Part shown: one piece after another, positions 42,840 through 53,641 of the stretch
Layout of the letters: every line of letters begins with the position of its first letter
How positions within the stretch are numbered: position 1 is the stretch's first letter
Assembly: GCA_903884655.1 (NCBI GenBank)
Contig: CAISFO010000022.1
Coordinates: 32,898-96,897, forward strand
DNA from: an uncultured Holophagaceae bacterium
Lineage (GTDB): Bacteria > Acidobacteriota > Holophagae > Holophagales > Holophagaceae
Length of the DNA stretch: 64,000 nt
Reading direction: 5' to 3'
Position numbers and translations under genes: made by a program
Notes under the pieces: generated by a model
What the model saw: only the letters and a program-made list of their open reading frames with translations
What the model was told of the DNA's origin: nothing
The model's database searches: none

Positions 42840-43769
42840 ATGGAACGCCGCGATTTCCTTGCCTCCCTGGGCGCCGCGACCCTCGCCTCGCACCTGTCTC
42901 TGGGCGCTGCCGAAGCCCCGGCTTCGGGCCGCATCACGCTGCTGCATACCAACGACACCCACTCGCGCATCGAGCCTTTCGGTCCGGGCAACGGCAACCT
43001 CAGCGGTCTGGGCGGTGTCTCCCGCCGGGCCACGCTGGTGCGCCAGCTCCGGGCCCAACTCGGGCCGGTGCTGCTGCTGGACGCTGGGGACACCTTCCAG
43101 GGCACGCCTTACTTCAACCGCTACAAAGGCCGCCTCGACTACCAGCTCATGCGCATGGTCGGGTACGACGCGGGAACCCTGGGGAACCATGATTTCGACA
43201 ACGGGGTGGGTCTGCTGGTGGAGGCCATGGAATCCATGGAAAAGCTCCAGCACAAGAACCCGCCCTTCCCCTTCGTGAATTGCAACTTCGACTTCAAGGG
43301 CGCCCCGGACCTGGCCAAGCGGGTCCGTCCCTACCTGGTGCGGGAATTCCCGGGCCTGAAGGTGGGCATCACGGGCGTCGGCGTGGCCTTCGCGGGCCTG
43401 GTGGCCCCCAAGAACCACGAGGGCATCGGCTGGCGGGACCCCTACGAAAGCCTGAGGCCGGTCGTCCAGCGCCTGCGGGAGGTGGAGAAGGTGGACCTGG
43501 TGGTGGTCCTCTCCCACCTGGGCTACAACCTCAACGGCACTGCCCCGGACGACCTGCAGATGCCCGGCCAGGTGCCGGGCATCGACGCCGTTGTCGGTGG
43601 TCACACGCACACCTTCCTGGACACCCCCACCCGGGTGCCCCAGGCCCGTGGGGAGACCCTGGTCTTCCAGGTGGGCTTCGGGGGCGTGAACCTGGGCCGG
43701 ATGGATTTCGCCGTGGCCCATGGAACCCTCAGGGCCGCTTCCGGGTCCGCCCTGCCCCTGCTTGGATAA
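42840..43769 (+). CDS. 5'-nucleotidase N-terminal metallophosphatase domain protein
   Basis: 309 residues from ATG 42840 with AGGAG upstream. ERRDFLASLGAATLA is a twin-arginine signal, so the protein is probably exported folded by Tat. The calcineurin-like motifs are LLHTNDTHSRIEPF, DAGDTFQGTP, GTLGNHDFDNG, VVLSHLGYN and VGGHTHTFLDTP, all metal ligands present. It lacks the family's C-terminal domain, which is the preceding gene. Confidence 0.9.
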   Translation: MERRDFLASLGAATLASHLSLGAAEAPASGRITLLHTNDTHSRIEPFGPGNGNLSGLGGVSRRATLVRQLRAQLGPVLLLDAGDTFQGTPYFNRYKGRLDYQLMRMVGYDAGTLGNHDFDNGVGLLVEAMESMEKLQHKNPPFPFVNCNFDFKGAPDLAKRVRPYLVREFPGLKVGITGVGVAFAGLVAPKNHEGIGWRDPYESLRPVVQRLREVEKVDLVVVLSHLGYNLNGTAPDDLQMPGQVPGIDAVVGGHTHTFLDTPTRVPQARGETLVFQVGFGGVNLGRMDFAVAHGTLRAASGSALPLLG

Positions 43770-43894
43770 TCCCACGGCGTGACCGAAGTCCCAACCCCCG
43801 CCACCTCCGGGAAAGCCGCTTGATGCAAGGCTTTTCCCGTGGGAGTCTGACGGTTCACCAAGTCAAAGGACCCACCTATCTGGTCAAGTGTTGA

Positions 43895-46156
<2,262 letters not shown>

Positions 46157-46197
46157 ACGCGGTTGGTGCACCAGGACTGCGTCCCGGAGAAAGAAAA

Positions 46198-46220
46198 GGC
46201 CCGCATCCGCGGGCCTTTTT
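46198..46220 (+). terminator. Intrinsic terminator after icd
   Basis: Stem ggcccgc (46198-46204) and gcgggcc (46209-46215), preceded by an A run and followed by TTTTT. It probably also serves the convergent fhs gene. Confidence 0.9.
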
Positions 46221-46251
46221 CACGACGTCCGGCGCTGGCGAAGGTCACCGT

Positions 46252-48159
46252 TCAGAACAATCCGACAATTTTCCCCGTCTCCAGGTCCACATCCACGTCA
46301 TAGAACCCGGGCCGGGTGGGCAGGCCTGGCATGGTGGCCATCTTCCCGAGCAGCGGGTAGAGGAATCCGGCGCCCACGCTGGCCCGGATGTCCCGCACGG
46401 GGATGCGGAAGCCGGTCGGAACCCCCTTGAGGGTCGGGTCGTGGCTGAGGCTCAGGTGGGTCTTGGCCATGCAGATGGGCAGCCGGTCATAACCCAGCCG
46501 GGTGTAGGTCTCGATGCGGGCCTCGGCCTCGGGGGAATAGTCCACGCCGTCGGCGCCGTAGACCTCCCGGGCGATGGTCTCGATCTTCTGCTTGATGGGC
46601 TCGTCCAGCTCATAGAGAAAGCGGAAGGCCGAAGGCTTTTCGCAGACCCGAATGACCGCCTGGCCGAGGTTGACGGCCCCTTCGCCGCCCAGCGACCAGT
46701 TCTGGCACACCACCGCATCTTCCGCACCGCCCTCAAGGGAGGCCCGGCGCACCAGGTCCAGCTCTGCCTCCGAATCCGTGGCGAAGCCGTTCACCGCCAC
46801 CACCACCGGCACCCCAAACTTCCTTGCGACGCGGATGTGGTGGAGCAGGTTGGGCAGGCCCAGGCGCAGAAGTTCCAGGTTCTCGTCCACGTACACGGGA
46901 TCCAGGGGTTTGCCCGCCACGACCTTGGGGCCGCCTCCGTGCATCTTGAGGGCACGCACTGTGGCCACCAGCACCACGGCATCCGGTTTCAGACCGGAGA
47001 CCCGGCACTTGATGTCGAAGAATTTCTCCATGCCCATGTCCGCGCCGAAGCCCGACTCGGTGACGACGTAGTCCGCCAGCTTGAGGGCGATCTGATCCGC
47101 CAGGATGGAGCTGTTGCCATGGGCGATGTTGGCGAACGGCCCCGCGTGCACGAAGACCGGCGTTCCCTCGAGAGTCTGCATGAGGTTCGGCTTGAGGGCC
47201 TCCTTCATGAGCACGGTCATGGCTCCGGCCACGCCGAGATCCTCGGCAGTGATGGCCTCGCCCTGGCGGTTCATGCCCACCACCATGGCCCCCAGACGAT
47301 GACGCATGTCGCCCAGACACGTCGTCAGGGCCAGGACGGCCATGATCTCGCTGGCCACGGTGATGTCGAAGCCGGTCTCCCGCGCGAAGCCCTTCTCCTC
47401 CTCGCCCTGGCCGACCGTCACGCCCCGCAGGAACCGGTCGCTGGTATCCAGGACCCGACGCCAGGTGATGGTGGCGGGATCCAGGTCCAACCGGCAGACA
47501 CGGCGGCGTTCCTCGAGCGTGAGGTCATCCGGATTCCCCTTGGTGATGCCGAGCTTCACACAGCGAAGTTGCAGCGAGCGCGGGAATTTCCTCCCGTTTT
47601 TCCCCGCAGGGAAAATGCGCTGGAACAACTGTTCGTCGGAGGCACCGGCCTCATGCAGGATCCGGGCGTCGATGGCGGCAGCACAGAGGTTGTGGGCCGC
47701 GGTGATGGCGTGGATATCGCCGGTGAGGTGGAGGTTGAACTCCTCCATGGGGATCACCTGGCTGTAGCCGCCCCCCGCGGCGCCCCCCTTGATACCGAAC
47801 GTCGGCCCTTGGCTGGGCTGCCGGATGCAGGTGAGGACGCGCTTGCCGAGGTGGGCGCCAAGGGCCTGGCTGAGGCCCACTGTGAGGGTGGTCTTGCCCT
47901 CGCCGAGGGGCGTGGGCGTGATGGCCGTGACATCGATGTAGCGGCCATTGGGCCGGTCCCGCAGGCGGTCCAGCACCTCCAGGCGCACCTTGGCCTTGGC
48001 GGAACCGTAGGATTCGAGTTCCTCCTCCCGCAGACCAAGTTCCTCCGCCACCAGCCCGATGGGCTTGAGCGTGGCGGCCTGCGCGATGTCCAGGTCTGAA
48101 GGCACGGGGGTTCTGCGCCGCAGGGCCGTGGGGGTGAAGGGCTTCGTGACGGTAGCCAT
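46252..48159 (-). CDS. fhs: Formate-tetrahydrofolate ligase
   Basis: 635 residues, longer than the roughly 556-residue clostridial enzyme and close to the synthetase domain of eukaryotic C1-THF synthases. ATP-dependent formylation of THF. The P-loop is [14 protein letters not shown]; other motifs are [38 protein letters not shown] and [16 protein letters not shown]. The [16 protein letters not shown] context is of the eukaryote-like long type. ATG 48159 has GAGGAGA four bases upstream; the open frame extends further upstream without homology. Confidence 0.95.
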   Translation of the reverse strand: MATVTKPFTPTALRRRTPVPSDLDIAQAATLKPIGLVAEELGLREEELESYGSAKAKVRLEVLDRLRDRPNGRYIDVTAITPTPLGEGKTTLTVGLSQALGAHLGKRVLTCIRQPSQGPTFGIKGGAAGGGYSQVIPMEEFNLHLTGDIHAITAAHNLCAAAIDARILHEAGASDEQLFQRIFPAGKNGRKFPRSLQLRCVKLGITKGNPDDLTLEERRRVCRLDLDPATITWRRVLDTSDRFLRGVTVGQGEEEKGFARETGFDITVASEIMAVLALTTCLGDMRHRLGAMVVGMNRQGEAITAEDLGVAGAMTVLMKEALKPNLMQTLEGTPVFVHAGPFANIAHGNSSILADQIALKLADYVVTESGFGADMGMEKFFDIKCRVSGLKPDAVVLVATVRALKMHGGGPKVVAGKPLDPVYVDENLELLRLGLPNLLHHIRVARKFGVPVVVAVNGFATDSEAELDLVRRASLEGGAEDAVVCQNWSLGGEGAVNLGQAVIRVCEKPSAFRFLYELDEPIKQKIETIAREVYGADGVDYSPEAEARIETYTRLGYDRLPICMAKTHLSLSHDPTLKGVPTGFRIPVRDIRASVGAGFLYPLLGKMATMPGLPTRPGFYDVDVDLETGKIVGLF

Positions 48160-48267
48160 GCCGTCTCCTCGGAAAGATCCAGCTTCATGATGAGGACGTC
48201 GCGTATGTCGGGCCGCCCCTACCCTGGGTTTGTTGATTCTCGTCACAGGCGCCGCCATGCTGAGTCC

Positions 48268-48876
48268 ATGCGTCGACTGAAGGAAATCGCGGTCCACCGG
48301 TTCCGGGAGAAGGCTTCGGTCTTCCTCACCGAGCTGCATCCGGCCCGGGACGCTGCGGAACGATCCCTGGCATTGGCCGCCCTGCGCAAGCGCGACTTCG
48401 ACGCCACACACCATTGCAGCGCCTGGCGGGAGGGCGTGCCCGTGGGCGCCTTTGGTGCCGACGATGATGGCGAACCCTCAGGCACCGCAGGCCGCCCCAT
48501 GCTGGCGGTGCTCGAGGGCGCCCAGGCCACGGATCTCATCGCCATCTGCATCCGATGGTATGGCGGCACGAACCTCGGGACCGGTGGCCTGGTGCGCGCC
48601 TACACCCAGGGGGTGCAGGGCGCCCTGGCCACCGCGGAAGCGGCCGGAGTCTGGGAGGAAGTCCGCGTCCTCCGGACCGGAGAGATCCACGTGCCGGCCC
48701 CCCAGTCCCACCTTCCCTTCGCGCTGCTGACAGCCTTCCCGGGGGCCTCCGTGGTCCAGCAGTCCTTCGATGGTGATTCGGCGCTGCTGCGCTTCGAGTG
48801 CCCACCGGACCTTGTACCAGACCTGGACCGGGCCTGGCGGGATCGCAGCCGGGGCGGAACGATCAGCTGGGACTGA
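48268..48876 (+). CDS. YigZ/IMPACT family protein
   Basis: 202 residues. The UPF0029/IMPACT N-terminal domain has [28 protein letters not shown] and [20 protein letters not shown], all family hallmarks; a ferredoxin-fold C-terminal domain follows. The eukaryotic relative IMPACT modulates Gcn2; bacterial function is unclear. ATG 48268 is where homology begins. Confidence 0.92.
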   Translation: MRRLKEIAVHRFREKASVFLTELHPARDAAERSLALAALRKRDFDATHHCSAWREGVPVGAFGADDDGEPSGTAGRPMLAVLEGAQATDLIAICIRWYGGTNLGTGGLVRAYTQGVQGALATAEAAGVWEEVRVLRTGEIHVPAPQSHLPFALLTAFPGASVVQQSFDGDSALLRFECPPDLVPDLDRAWRDRSRGGTISWD

Positions 48877-48966
48877 CCACTCGCCGATCCAGACCCGCCA
48901 TTCGCCGATCCCCAGCCGGATCGAGGCATTGCTGCCCGTAGCTTGGTTCCAGGGAAGGAGACAGCC

Positions 48967-49080
48967 ATGGTCCACGCGGGATGGTTCCTCAACAGCTCTT
49001 GGTGGTGGCTGGCCCTGTATCTGCCCGTCCTGGCCTGCACTTGCCCCTTGGGCTCGGGACGAAGGGGAGGCCGCTCATGA
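48967..49080 (+). CDS. Small hydrophobic protein heading the LiaF-like operon
   Basis: 37 residues from ATG 48967, with GGAAGGAG six bases upstream. It has one hydrophobic stretch (SSWWWLALYLPVLACTC) and a basic Gly/Arg tail. Its TGA overlaps the ATG of the next gene (ATGA), the same junction style as the rest of the operon, which favours it being translated. It could alternatively be a short coupling leader. No family recognised. Confidence 0.5.
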   Translation: MVHAGWFLNSSWWWLALYLPVLACTCPLGSGRRGGRS

Positions 49081-49496
49081 GGGCTCCGGGTCGCCTCTTC
49101 ACGCCAAAGCTGGTCCTGGGACTGACGGTCATTGCCGTGGGCTTGATCCTCCTGGTGGACAGCCTGCATTGGATGGATGCCTGGCACCTCCTGACCTGGT
49201 GGCCGTTGGCTCTGGCGGCCTTCGGTCTGGCGAGGCTGGCCCAGGACGGCCCTCTGAGCCTGCGCGGCCATGTCTGGCTCGGGCTTTCGGTGGCCGGCTT
49301 CATCTCGCAGTTCGGCCCCTGGGGCCTTCTGGAGCGCTGGTGGCCGATCTTCCTGGTGTGGGGTGGCGCCATTGTCAGCCTGCGGGTGCTCTTTCCCCGG
49401 CCCAAGCGCCTACCAGGGCCGGAATCTGGTATGCCCTCGCCCCGCCCGCCGGATTCCTGTGATCCTGTTACCGATTCCACCCAGGTGAACCGATGA
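49077..49496 (+). CDS. LiaF-like N-terminal transmembrane-domain protein
   Basis: 139 residues with four hydrophobic segments: LVLGLTVIAVGLILLVDSL, LTWWPLALAAFGLARL, WLGLSVAGFISQF and WWPIFLVWGGAIVSL. The 'helix - D/N - helix - WP-x-x-x-x-x-G' pattern is that of the membrane domain found in LiaF/YvqF-like proteins. It lacks the soluble domain that the next protein has. AAGGGGAGG precedes the ATG. It overlaps the next gene by four bases. Confidence 0.75.
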   Translation: MRAPGRLFTPKLVLGLTVIAVGLILLVDSLHWMDAWHLLTWWPLALAAFGLARLAQDGPLSLRGHVWLGLSVAGFISQFGPWGLLERWWPIFLVWGGAIVSLRVLFPRPKRLPGPESGMPSPRPPDSCDPVTDSTQVNR

Positions 49497-50203
49497 TTGC
49501 CCCCCAAGACACCAAGGGCCCCAGCCCCTTCAGCCCCAAGCTGGTGCTGGGCGTGGCCATCATCGTGGCGGGCCTGGTGCTCACCCTGGACAACCTGGGG
49601 CTCATCGAGGCGCACACCGTCTTCAAACTCTGGCCCCTGGTGCTGGTGGCCATGGGCATCGCCAAGCTCCGGCAGGATCGCAGCGGCGGCGGCATGGGCG
49701 GCTGGACCTTGGTGCTGGCTGGCACCTTCCTCCTCCTGTTCACCTTCGGGCGGGGCCATCTGGCCGAGGCTCTGGCGCCCATGCTTGTGGTGGCCGTGGG
49801 CATCCTCATCGTCATCAAGTCCCTGAAGCAGAGCCGGGGCATCCCGCCGGAGCTGGCCAAGTCCGACGACTTCCTCCAGGGCACTGCCATCTTTGGCGGG
49901 TTCAAGCGGCGCGTGTCCACACAGGCCTTCAAGGGCGGCGAGCTGACAGCCATCTTCGGCGGCTGCGAAGTCGACCTCCGCCAGGCGGCTCTTGACTCCG
50001 GCCAGGCCCGGATCGACGTCTTCGTGCTCTTCGGTGGGGGCGAGATCCGCGTGCCTGAGGGCTGGGAGGTTGCCAACCGCGCCACGGCCATGTTCGGGGC
50101 CCTGGATGACAAGACCCACCACGGGCCCAACCCAGGGGAAGATCGCCCCTGCCTGGTGGTGACCGGGTTGATCCTCTTCGGTGGCCTGGAGGTTAAGACC
50201 TGA
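49493..50203 (+). CDS. LiaF-like cell-wall-stress membrane protein
   Basis: 236 residues: four N-terminal helices (KLVLGVAIIVAGLVLTLDNL, LWPLVLVAMGIAKL, WTLVLAGTFLLLFTF, LAPMLVVAVGILIVI) and a C-terminal beta-helical domain with repeated G-rich turns (TAIFGGFKRRV, TAIFGGCEVDL, FVLFGGGEIRV, ATAMFGALDD), typical of the LiaF C-terminal domain. In Firmicutes LiaF restrains a LiaRS envelope-stress system. Here it is coupled directly to a LytS-type kinase and LytTR regulator, suggesting an equivalent sensing role. Confidence 0.85.
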   Translation: MIAPQDTKGPSPFSPKLVLGVAIIVAGLVLTLDNLGLIEAHTVFKLWPLVLVAMGIAKLRQDRSGGGMGGWTLVLAGTFLLLFTFGRGHLAEALAPMLVVAVGILIVIKSLKQSRGIPPELAKSDDFLQGTAIFGGFKRRVSTQAFKGGELTAIFGGCEVDLRQAALDSGQARIDVFVLFGGGEIRVPEGWEVANRATAMFGALDDKTHHGPNPGEDRPCLVVTGLILFGGLEVKT

Positions 50204-51267
50204 TGCACCCGCTCCTGGCCAGCCGGGCGCGTCTGGGGGCCTACCTCCTGGGCTGGGTGCCCATCGTGCTGCTGCTGTCGGGCATCGCCCGGAGCCAGGG
50301 CTGGAGCTGGCTGGAAGCCGGCTCCCTGGCCCTGCCCCTCTGCCTGATGGCGGCCTTCCTGTTCCTCTCGGCCTGGTTCCTGTGCCGGGCCCTGCCCCTG
50401 GGTCGGACCGTGGAGGGCCTCGGCACCCATGGCGCGGCCTGGACCATGGCGGCAGTGCTCATGGGTGGACTGTGGTCCGGCCTGGCCTGGCTGCTGGCGC
50501 GCATGCTGGCGTGGATTCCCGGTCTGGGCGCCCTGCCCCAGCGGGTGGGAACGGCTCTGCCGGTGCTTACGGGTCTGGGCATCCTGCTTTACCTGGCCTC
50601 AGTGGCCCTCAGCTACCTGATGCTGGCCCAGGACCGGGCCCTGGAAGCCGAGCGGAAGGGGGCGGAACTGCAGCTGCTGGCCCAGGAATCCGAGCTCAAG
50701 GCCCTGCGGGCCCAGCTCAACCCCCACTTCCTGTTCAACAGCCTGAATTCGCTGTCGGCCCTCACAGCGGTGGATCCGGCCCGGGCACGGGAGATGTGCG
50801 TGCTGCTTTCTGATTTCCTGCGCCGCAGCCTGGGCCTGGGGGAGCGACGCCTGGTGGCTCTACGCGAGGAACTCGATCTGGCCAAGGCCTACCTGGCCAT
50901 CGAACAGATTCGCTTCGGCGCCCGCCTGCAGGTCTCCTGGTCCGTCGATCCGGCGACCGAACCCGCCCTCCTGCCCACCCTGCTGCTGCAGCCGCTGGTG
51001 GAAAACGCCATCAAGCATGGCATCGCGGCTCTGCCCGAGGGCGGCACCCTGACCCTGGCTGGAGAGTTGGCGGAAGGCCATGTGATCCTGAGAGTCGAGA
51101 ACCCCATGGATGCCGATTCTCCAGCACCCCAGGGCCTTGGCATCGGCTTGAAGCAGGTCCGCCAGCGACTGCTCGGCCGCTTTGGCAGCCGGGCGCGATT
51201 CGAAACCCTGGTGCGGGATGGTACCCACCGCGTCACCCTTGTCTTTCCACTGGAGACTGAGCCATGA
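50203..51267 (+). CDS. LytS/YehU-type sensor histidine kinase
   Basis: 354 residues. Four hydrophobic segments fill residues 1-145; the His_kinase domain carries the phosphoacceptor in LRAQLNPHFLFNSLNSL, and the ATPase part has LLLQPLVENAIKHGIA (N box) and GLGIGLKQVRQRLLGRFG (G box). It starts at the overlapping TGATG with the LiaF-like gene and its end overlaps the regulator by four bases. The sensed signal is probably membrane-related. Confidence 0.92.
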   Translation: MHPLLASRARLGAYLLGWVPIVLLLSGIARSQGWSWLEAGSLALPLCLMAAFLFLSAWFLCRALPLGRTVEGLGTHGAAWTMAAVLMGGLWSGLAWLLARMLAWIPGLGALPQRVGTALPVLTGLGILLYLASVALSYLMLAQDRALEAERKGAELQLLAQESELKALRAQLNPHFLFNSLNSLSALTAVDPARAREMCVLLSDFLRRSLGLGERRLVALREELDLAKAYLAIEQIRFGARLQVSWSVDPATEPALLPTLLLQPLVENAIKHGIAALPEGGTLTLAGELAEGHVILRVENPMDADSPAPQGLGIGLKQVRQRLLGRFGSRARFETLVRDGTHRVTLVFPLETEP

Positions 51268-52022
51268 AGGCCCTGATCATCGACGACGAGGAACTGGCCC
51301 GGGCCGTGGTGCGGGAGCATCTGGCGGCCCACCCCGATGTGGAAGTGGCTGCGGAATGCGGCAACGGTTTCGAGGCCCTGAAGGCGGTGGCGGAACACCG
51401 GCCCGACCTCATCTTCCTGGACATCCAGATGCCCAAGCTGGATGGTTTCGAGGTGCTGGAACTGCTCGAATCCGAAGGCAGGCGGCCGGCGGTGGTGTTC
51501 GTCACGGCCTACGACCAGCACGCCCTGCGGGCCTTCGAGGCCCAGGCTGTGGACTACCTGCTCAAGCCCTTTTCGAAGGAGCGGTTCGACGCCGCGTTGG
51601 CCAAGGTCCGGGTCATGCATGCCACAGTCCCCCCTGCCGCCCTGCCGCCCGCCACCGCGCTGGCCGCCGCCGCACGCCAGGGCAGACCGCTGGAGCGCAT
51701 CGTGGTGAAGGACGGCCCCAAGGTCACGGTGGTGCACCTCGATCGCCTGGATTGGGTGCAGGCCCAGGACGACTACGTCCTGCTGCGCACCGAAGGCAAG
51801 AACCTGCTCAAGCAGCAGACCCTCGCCAGCCTCGAATCCCAGCTGAATCCGGCCCGGTTCATCCACATCCACCGCAGCTATCTCCTGAACCTCGACCGCC
51901 TCGTCCGCATCGAGCAGGACAGCAAGGAACACCGGGAGGCCATCCTCCGGGACGGCACCCGCCTGCCCGTGAGCCGCGCGGGCTTCCAGCGGCTGCGGGA
52001 ACTGTGGGAGGACAAGGGGTAG
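51264..52022 (+). CDS. LytTR-family response regulator
   Basis: 252 residues. The receiver domain has acidic pair DDEE (7-10), phosphoacceptor in LIFLDIQMPKLDG and the lysine in YLLKPFSKERF; an Ala/Pro linker leads to a LytTR DNA-binding domain (IVVKDGPKVTVVHLDRLDWV, FIHIHRSYLLNL). It is the cognate partner of the preceding kinase. Confidence 0.95.
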   Translation: MKALIIDDEELARAVVREHLAAHPDVEVAAECGNGFEALKAVAEHRPDLIFLDIQMPKLDGFEVLELLESEGRRPAVVFVTAYDQHALRAFEAQAVDYLLKPFSKERFDAALAKVRVMHATVPPAALPPATALAAAARQGRPLERIVVKDGPKVTVVHLDRLDWVQAQDDYVLLRTEGKNLLKQQTLASLESQLNPARFIHIHRSYLLNLDRLVRIEQDSKEHREAILRDGTRLPVSRAGFQRLRELWEDKG

Positions 52023-52025
52023 CGG

Positions 52026-52241
52026 TCAGATCCGGAAGGCGAGCTGGGAGTGCAGCTGGCAGGGATTGACGTGACAGCGCCCGCAATGGCCGGAACAGAC
52101 CAGGGCCGGTTGCGCCTGGGTCTGCTCAACCGCAGGCAGCCCCCGATCCATGGTTGGTATGGCCGTCACCATCCGCACCACACCCTCAGTCCGCTGCGGT
52201 TCCCCGGGCAGGTGAGGCTCGTGGTGGATGACTCTGGGCAT
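52026..52241 (-). CDS. Possible small Cys-rich protein
   Basis: 71 residues from ATG 52241 (GGAGG lies ten bases upstream). The C-terminus has CSGHCGRCHVNPC, which includes a CxxCH motif and could bind heme or a metal, but there is no signal peptide for cytochrome c maturation. It lies immediately downstream of the SCP2-repeat gene on the same strand, separated by 5 bases, and is convergent with the regulator gene. A competing frame exists on the plus strand. Doubtful. Confidence 0.35.
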   Translation of the reverse strand: MPRVIHHEPHLPGEPQRTEGVVRMVTAIPTMDRGLPAVEQTQAQPALVCSGHCGRCHVNPCQLHSQLAFRI

Positions 52242-52246
52242 GCGAA

Positions 52247-53461
52247 CTAGGCCTCCGGTCGCCTGAAGCACTTGGCAACCTTCTGCATGAGCAGAGGATC
52301 ACCTTCGATCTGGATCTTGCCGGTCATGAAGGCCTCCTGGGCATTCAGCGTTCCGGTGCTCATGGCGACGAAGTCATCGGACTTCGCTGTCAGAAGGGTA
52401 TCACAGGGTTTCATCAGCCGAGGGAAAACCAGGCAGACGGCATTCCTTATGAAAAGGGTGTAACCCAGGTCGTCAATTCGATAACCCACAGCCGCTTCGA
52501 GCTCCCCGGCCTTTTCTGCGTTGAATCGTTCGGGCATGGATTCCAGAAGACCCTGGGCGGGATTGATGTCTGCATCGAAGTGGGCCGTGTAGGCCGCCAC
52601 CTGGCTCATATCGCCCTTGACCGTGATGGCGCCGGCCAGCAGGGCCGCGACCAGGTTCAGCTTGCCGGCGTTGAGGGCGGCGAAATCCGCGTCGGTAATG
52701 CCCAGGGCCGCCCCACCCACCACCTCACCGGGCCGCACCGAGAGACCCTCAGGGTTGAAGTCCAGGCGATAAGGCACACCATCCACTTTCACTTCCAGGG
52801 TGCCGCTGGCCCCACCCTTGTACCGCTTTCTCAAAGTGGCCAGAGCCTTGCCTCCTGGGGTGTCTGGATAAGTGATTTCGGGCTCGGCGGACCAGGACTT
52901 CCAGGCCTTCCGCAGCAGGGCCATATCGCCGGTGAAGTGCAACTGGCCTCCCAGCAAGGCAGGACCGGGATCCGAGACGCCGCAAACCAGGGCTCGCACG
53001 GCAGCCTCGTCACCGGACACTTCCGCCCCACTGCCCCAACTCTCGCCGCCCACACTCACCTTGAGGGCAGCCCCGGCCACGATCAGGCGCGCAGGCACCA
53101 GGTCCTTGAGCGCCTTCACTGGACCGCCCTGTTTCTGCGGCTTCTTGAAGAACTTGGGGAATTTCTGGAGCAGACCCAAATCGCCGGTCCCCTTGAGCTT
53201 GCCGGTCATGAAGGCCTGCATGGGATCGAGCTTCCCGTCGCTCAGGGCGATCCAATCCTCGGCTCCGATCACCACCACGGACGTGGCATCGGGCTTGGCT
53301 TCACGCTTCAGGGTGAAGACACCGTTGTCGATCCGACAGGTGTAGTCGCCGCCACCCTCCCCGGTCACCTGGTAGTAGACCGAAACCGTCAGTCCCTGGG
53401 CCTTTTCAGGCAGGAACAGCTCGGGCATGAGCGAGAAAATGCCGTCCACGGTCAAAGTCAT
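52247..53461 (-). CDS. SCP2 sterol-transfer-like repeat protein
   Basis: 404 residues built of repeated SCP2-like modules. The first (about 1-110) and last (about 305-400) are the clearest, each ending in the family signature: LSDGKLDPMQAFMTGKLKGT followed by GDLGLLQKF, and MSTGTLNAQEAFMTGKIQIE followed by GDPLLMQKV. Two middle copies (about 120-205 and 215-300) are more degenerate (LNAGKLNLVAALLAGAITVK). SCP2 domains bind lipids or acyl-CoA. ATG 53461 has GAGGTGA upstream. A four-module chain is unusual, as most bacterial members have one domain. Confidence 0.82.
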   Translation of the reverse strand: MTLTVDGIFSLMPELFLPEKAQGLTVSVYYQVTGEGGGDYTCRIDNGVFTLKREAKPDATSVVVIGAEDWIALSDGKLDPMQAFMTGKLKGTGDLGLLQKFPKFFKKPQKQGGPVKALKDLVPARLIVAGAALKVSVGGESWGSGAEVSGDEAAVRALVCGVSDPGPALLGGQLHFTGDMALLRKAWKSWSAEPEITYPDTPGGKALATLRKRYKGGASGTLEVKVDGVPYRLDFNPEGLSVRPGEVVGGAALGITDADFAALNAGKLNLVAALLAGAITVKGDMSQVAAYTAHFDADINPAQGLLESMPERFNAEKAGELEAAVGYRIDDLGYTLFIRNAVCLVFPRLMKPCDTLLTAKSDDFVAMSTGTLNAQEAFMTGKIQIEGDPLLMQKVAKCFRRPEA

Positions 53462-53641
53462 TGGATCACCTCGGAATGTGAGATCGAGCATGGCCGGGGG
53501 TCCGGACTTCGTGCAACGGTTACCAGGGGTCAGGTTTCATCCCAGGTTGTCCCGCAGCCCCAAAGGGCTCTGTGACTGGGTTTGCACGTTCCTGAAATGC
53601 CTCATTTCGTTCGATAAGGAAGGTGACCTTGGGTCAGTACC

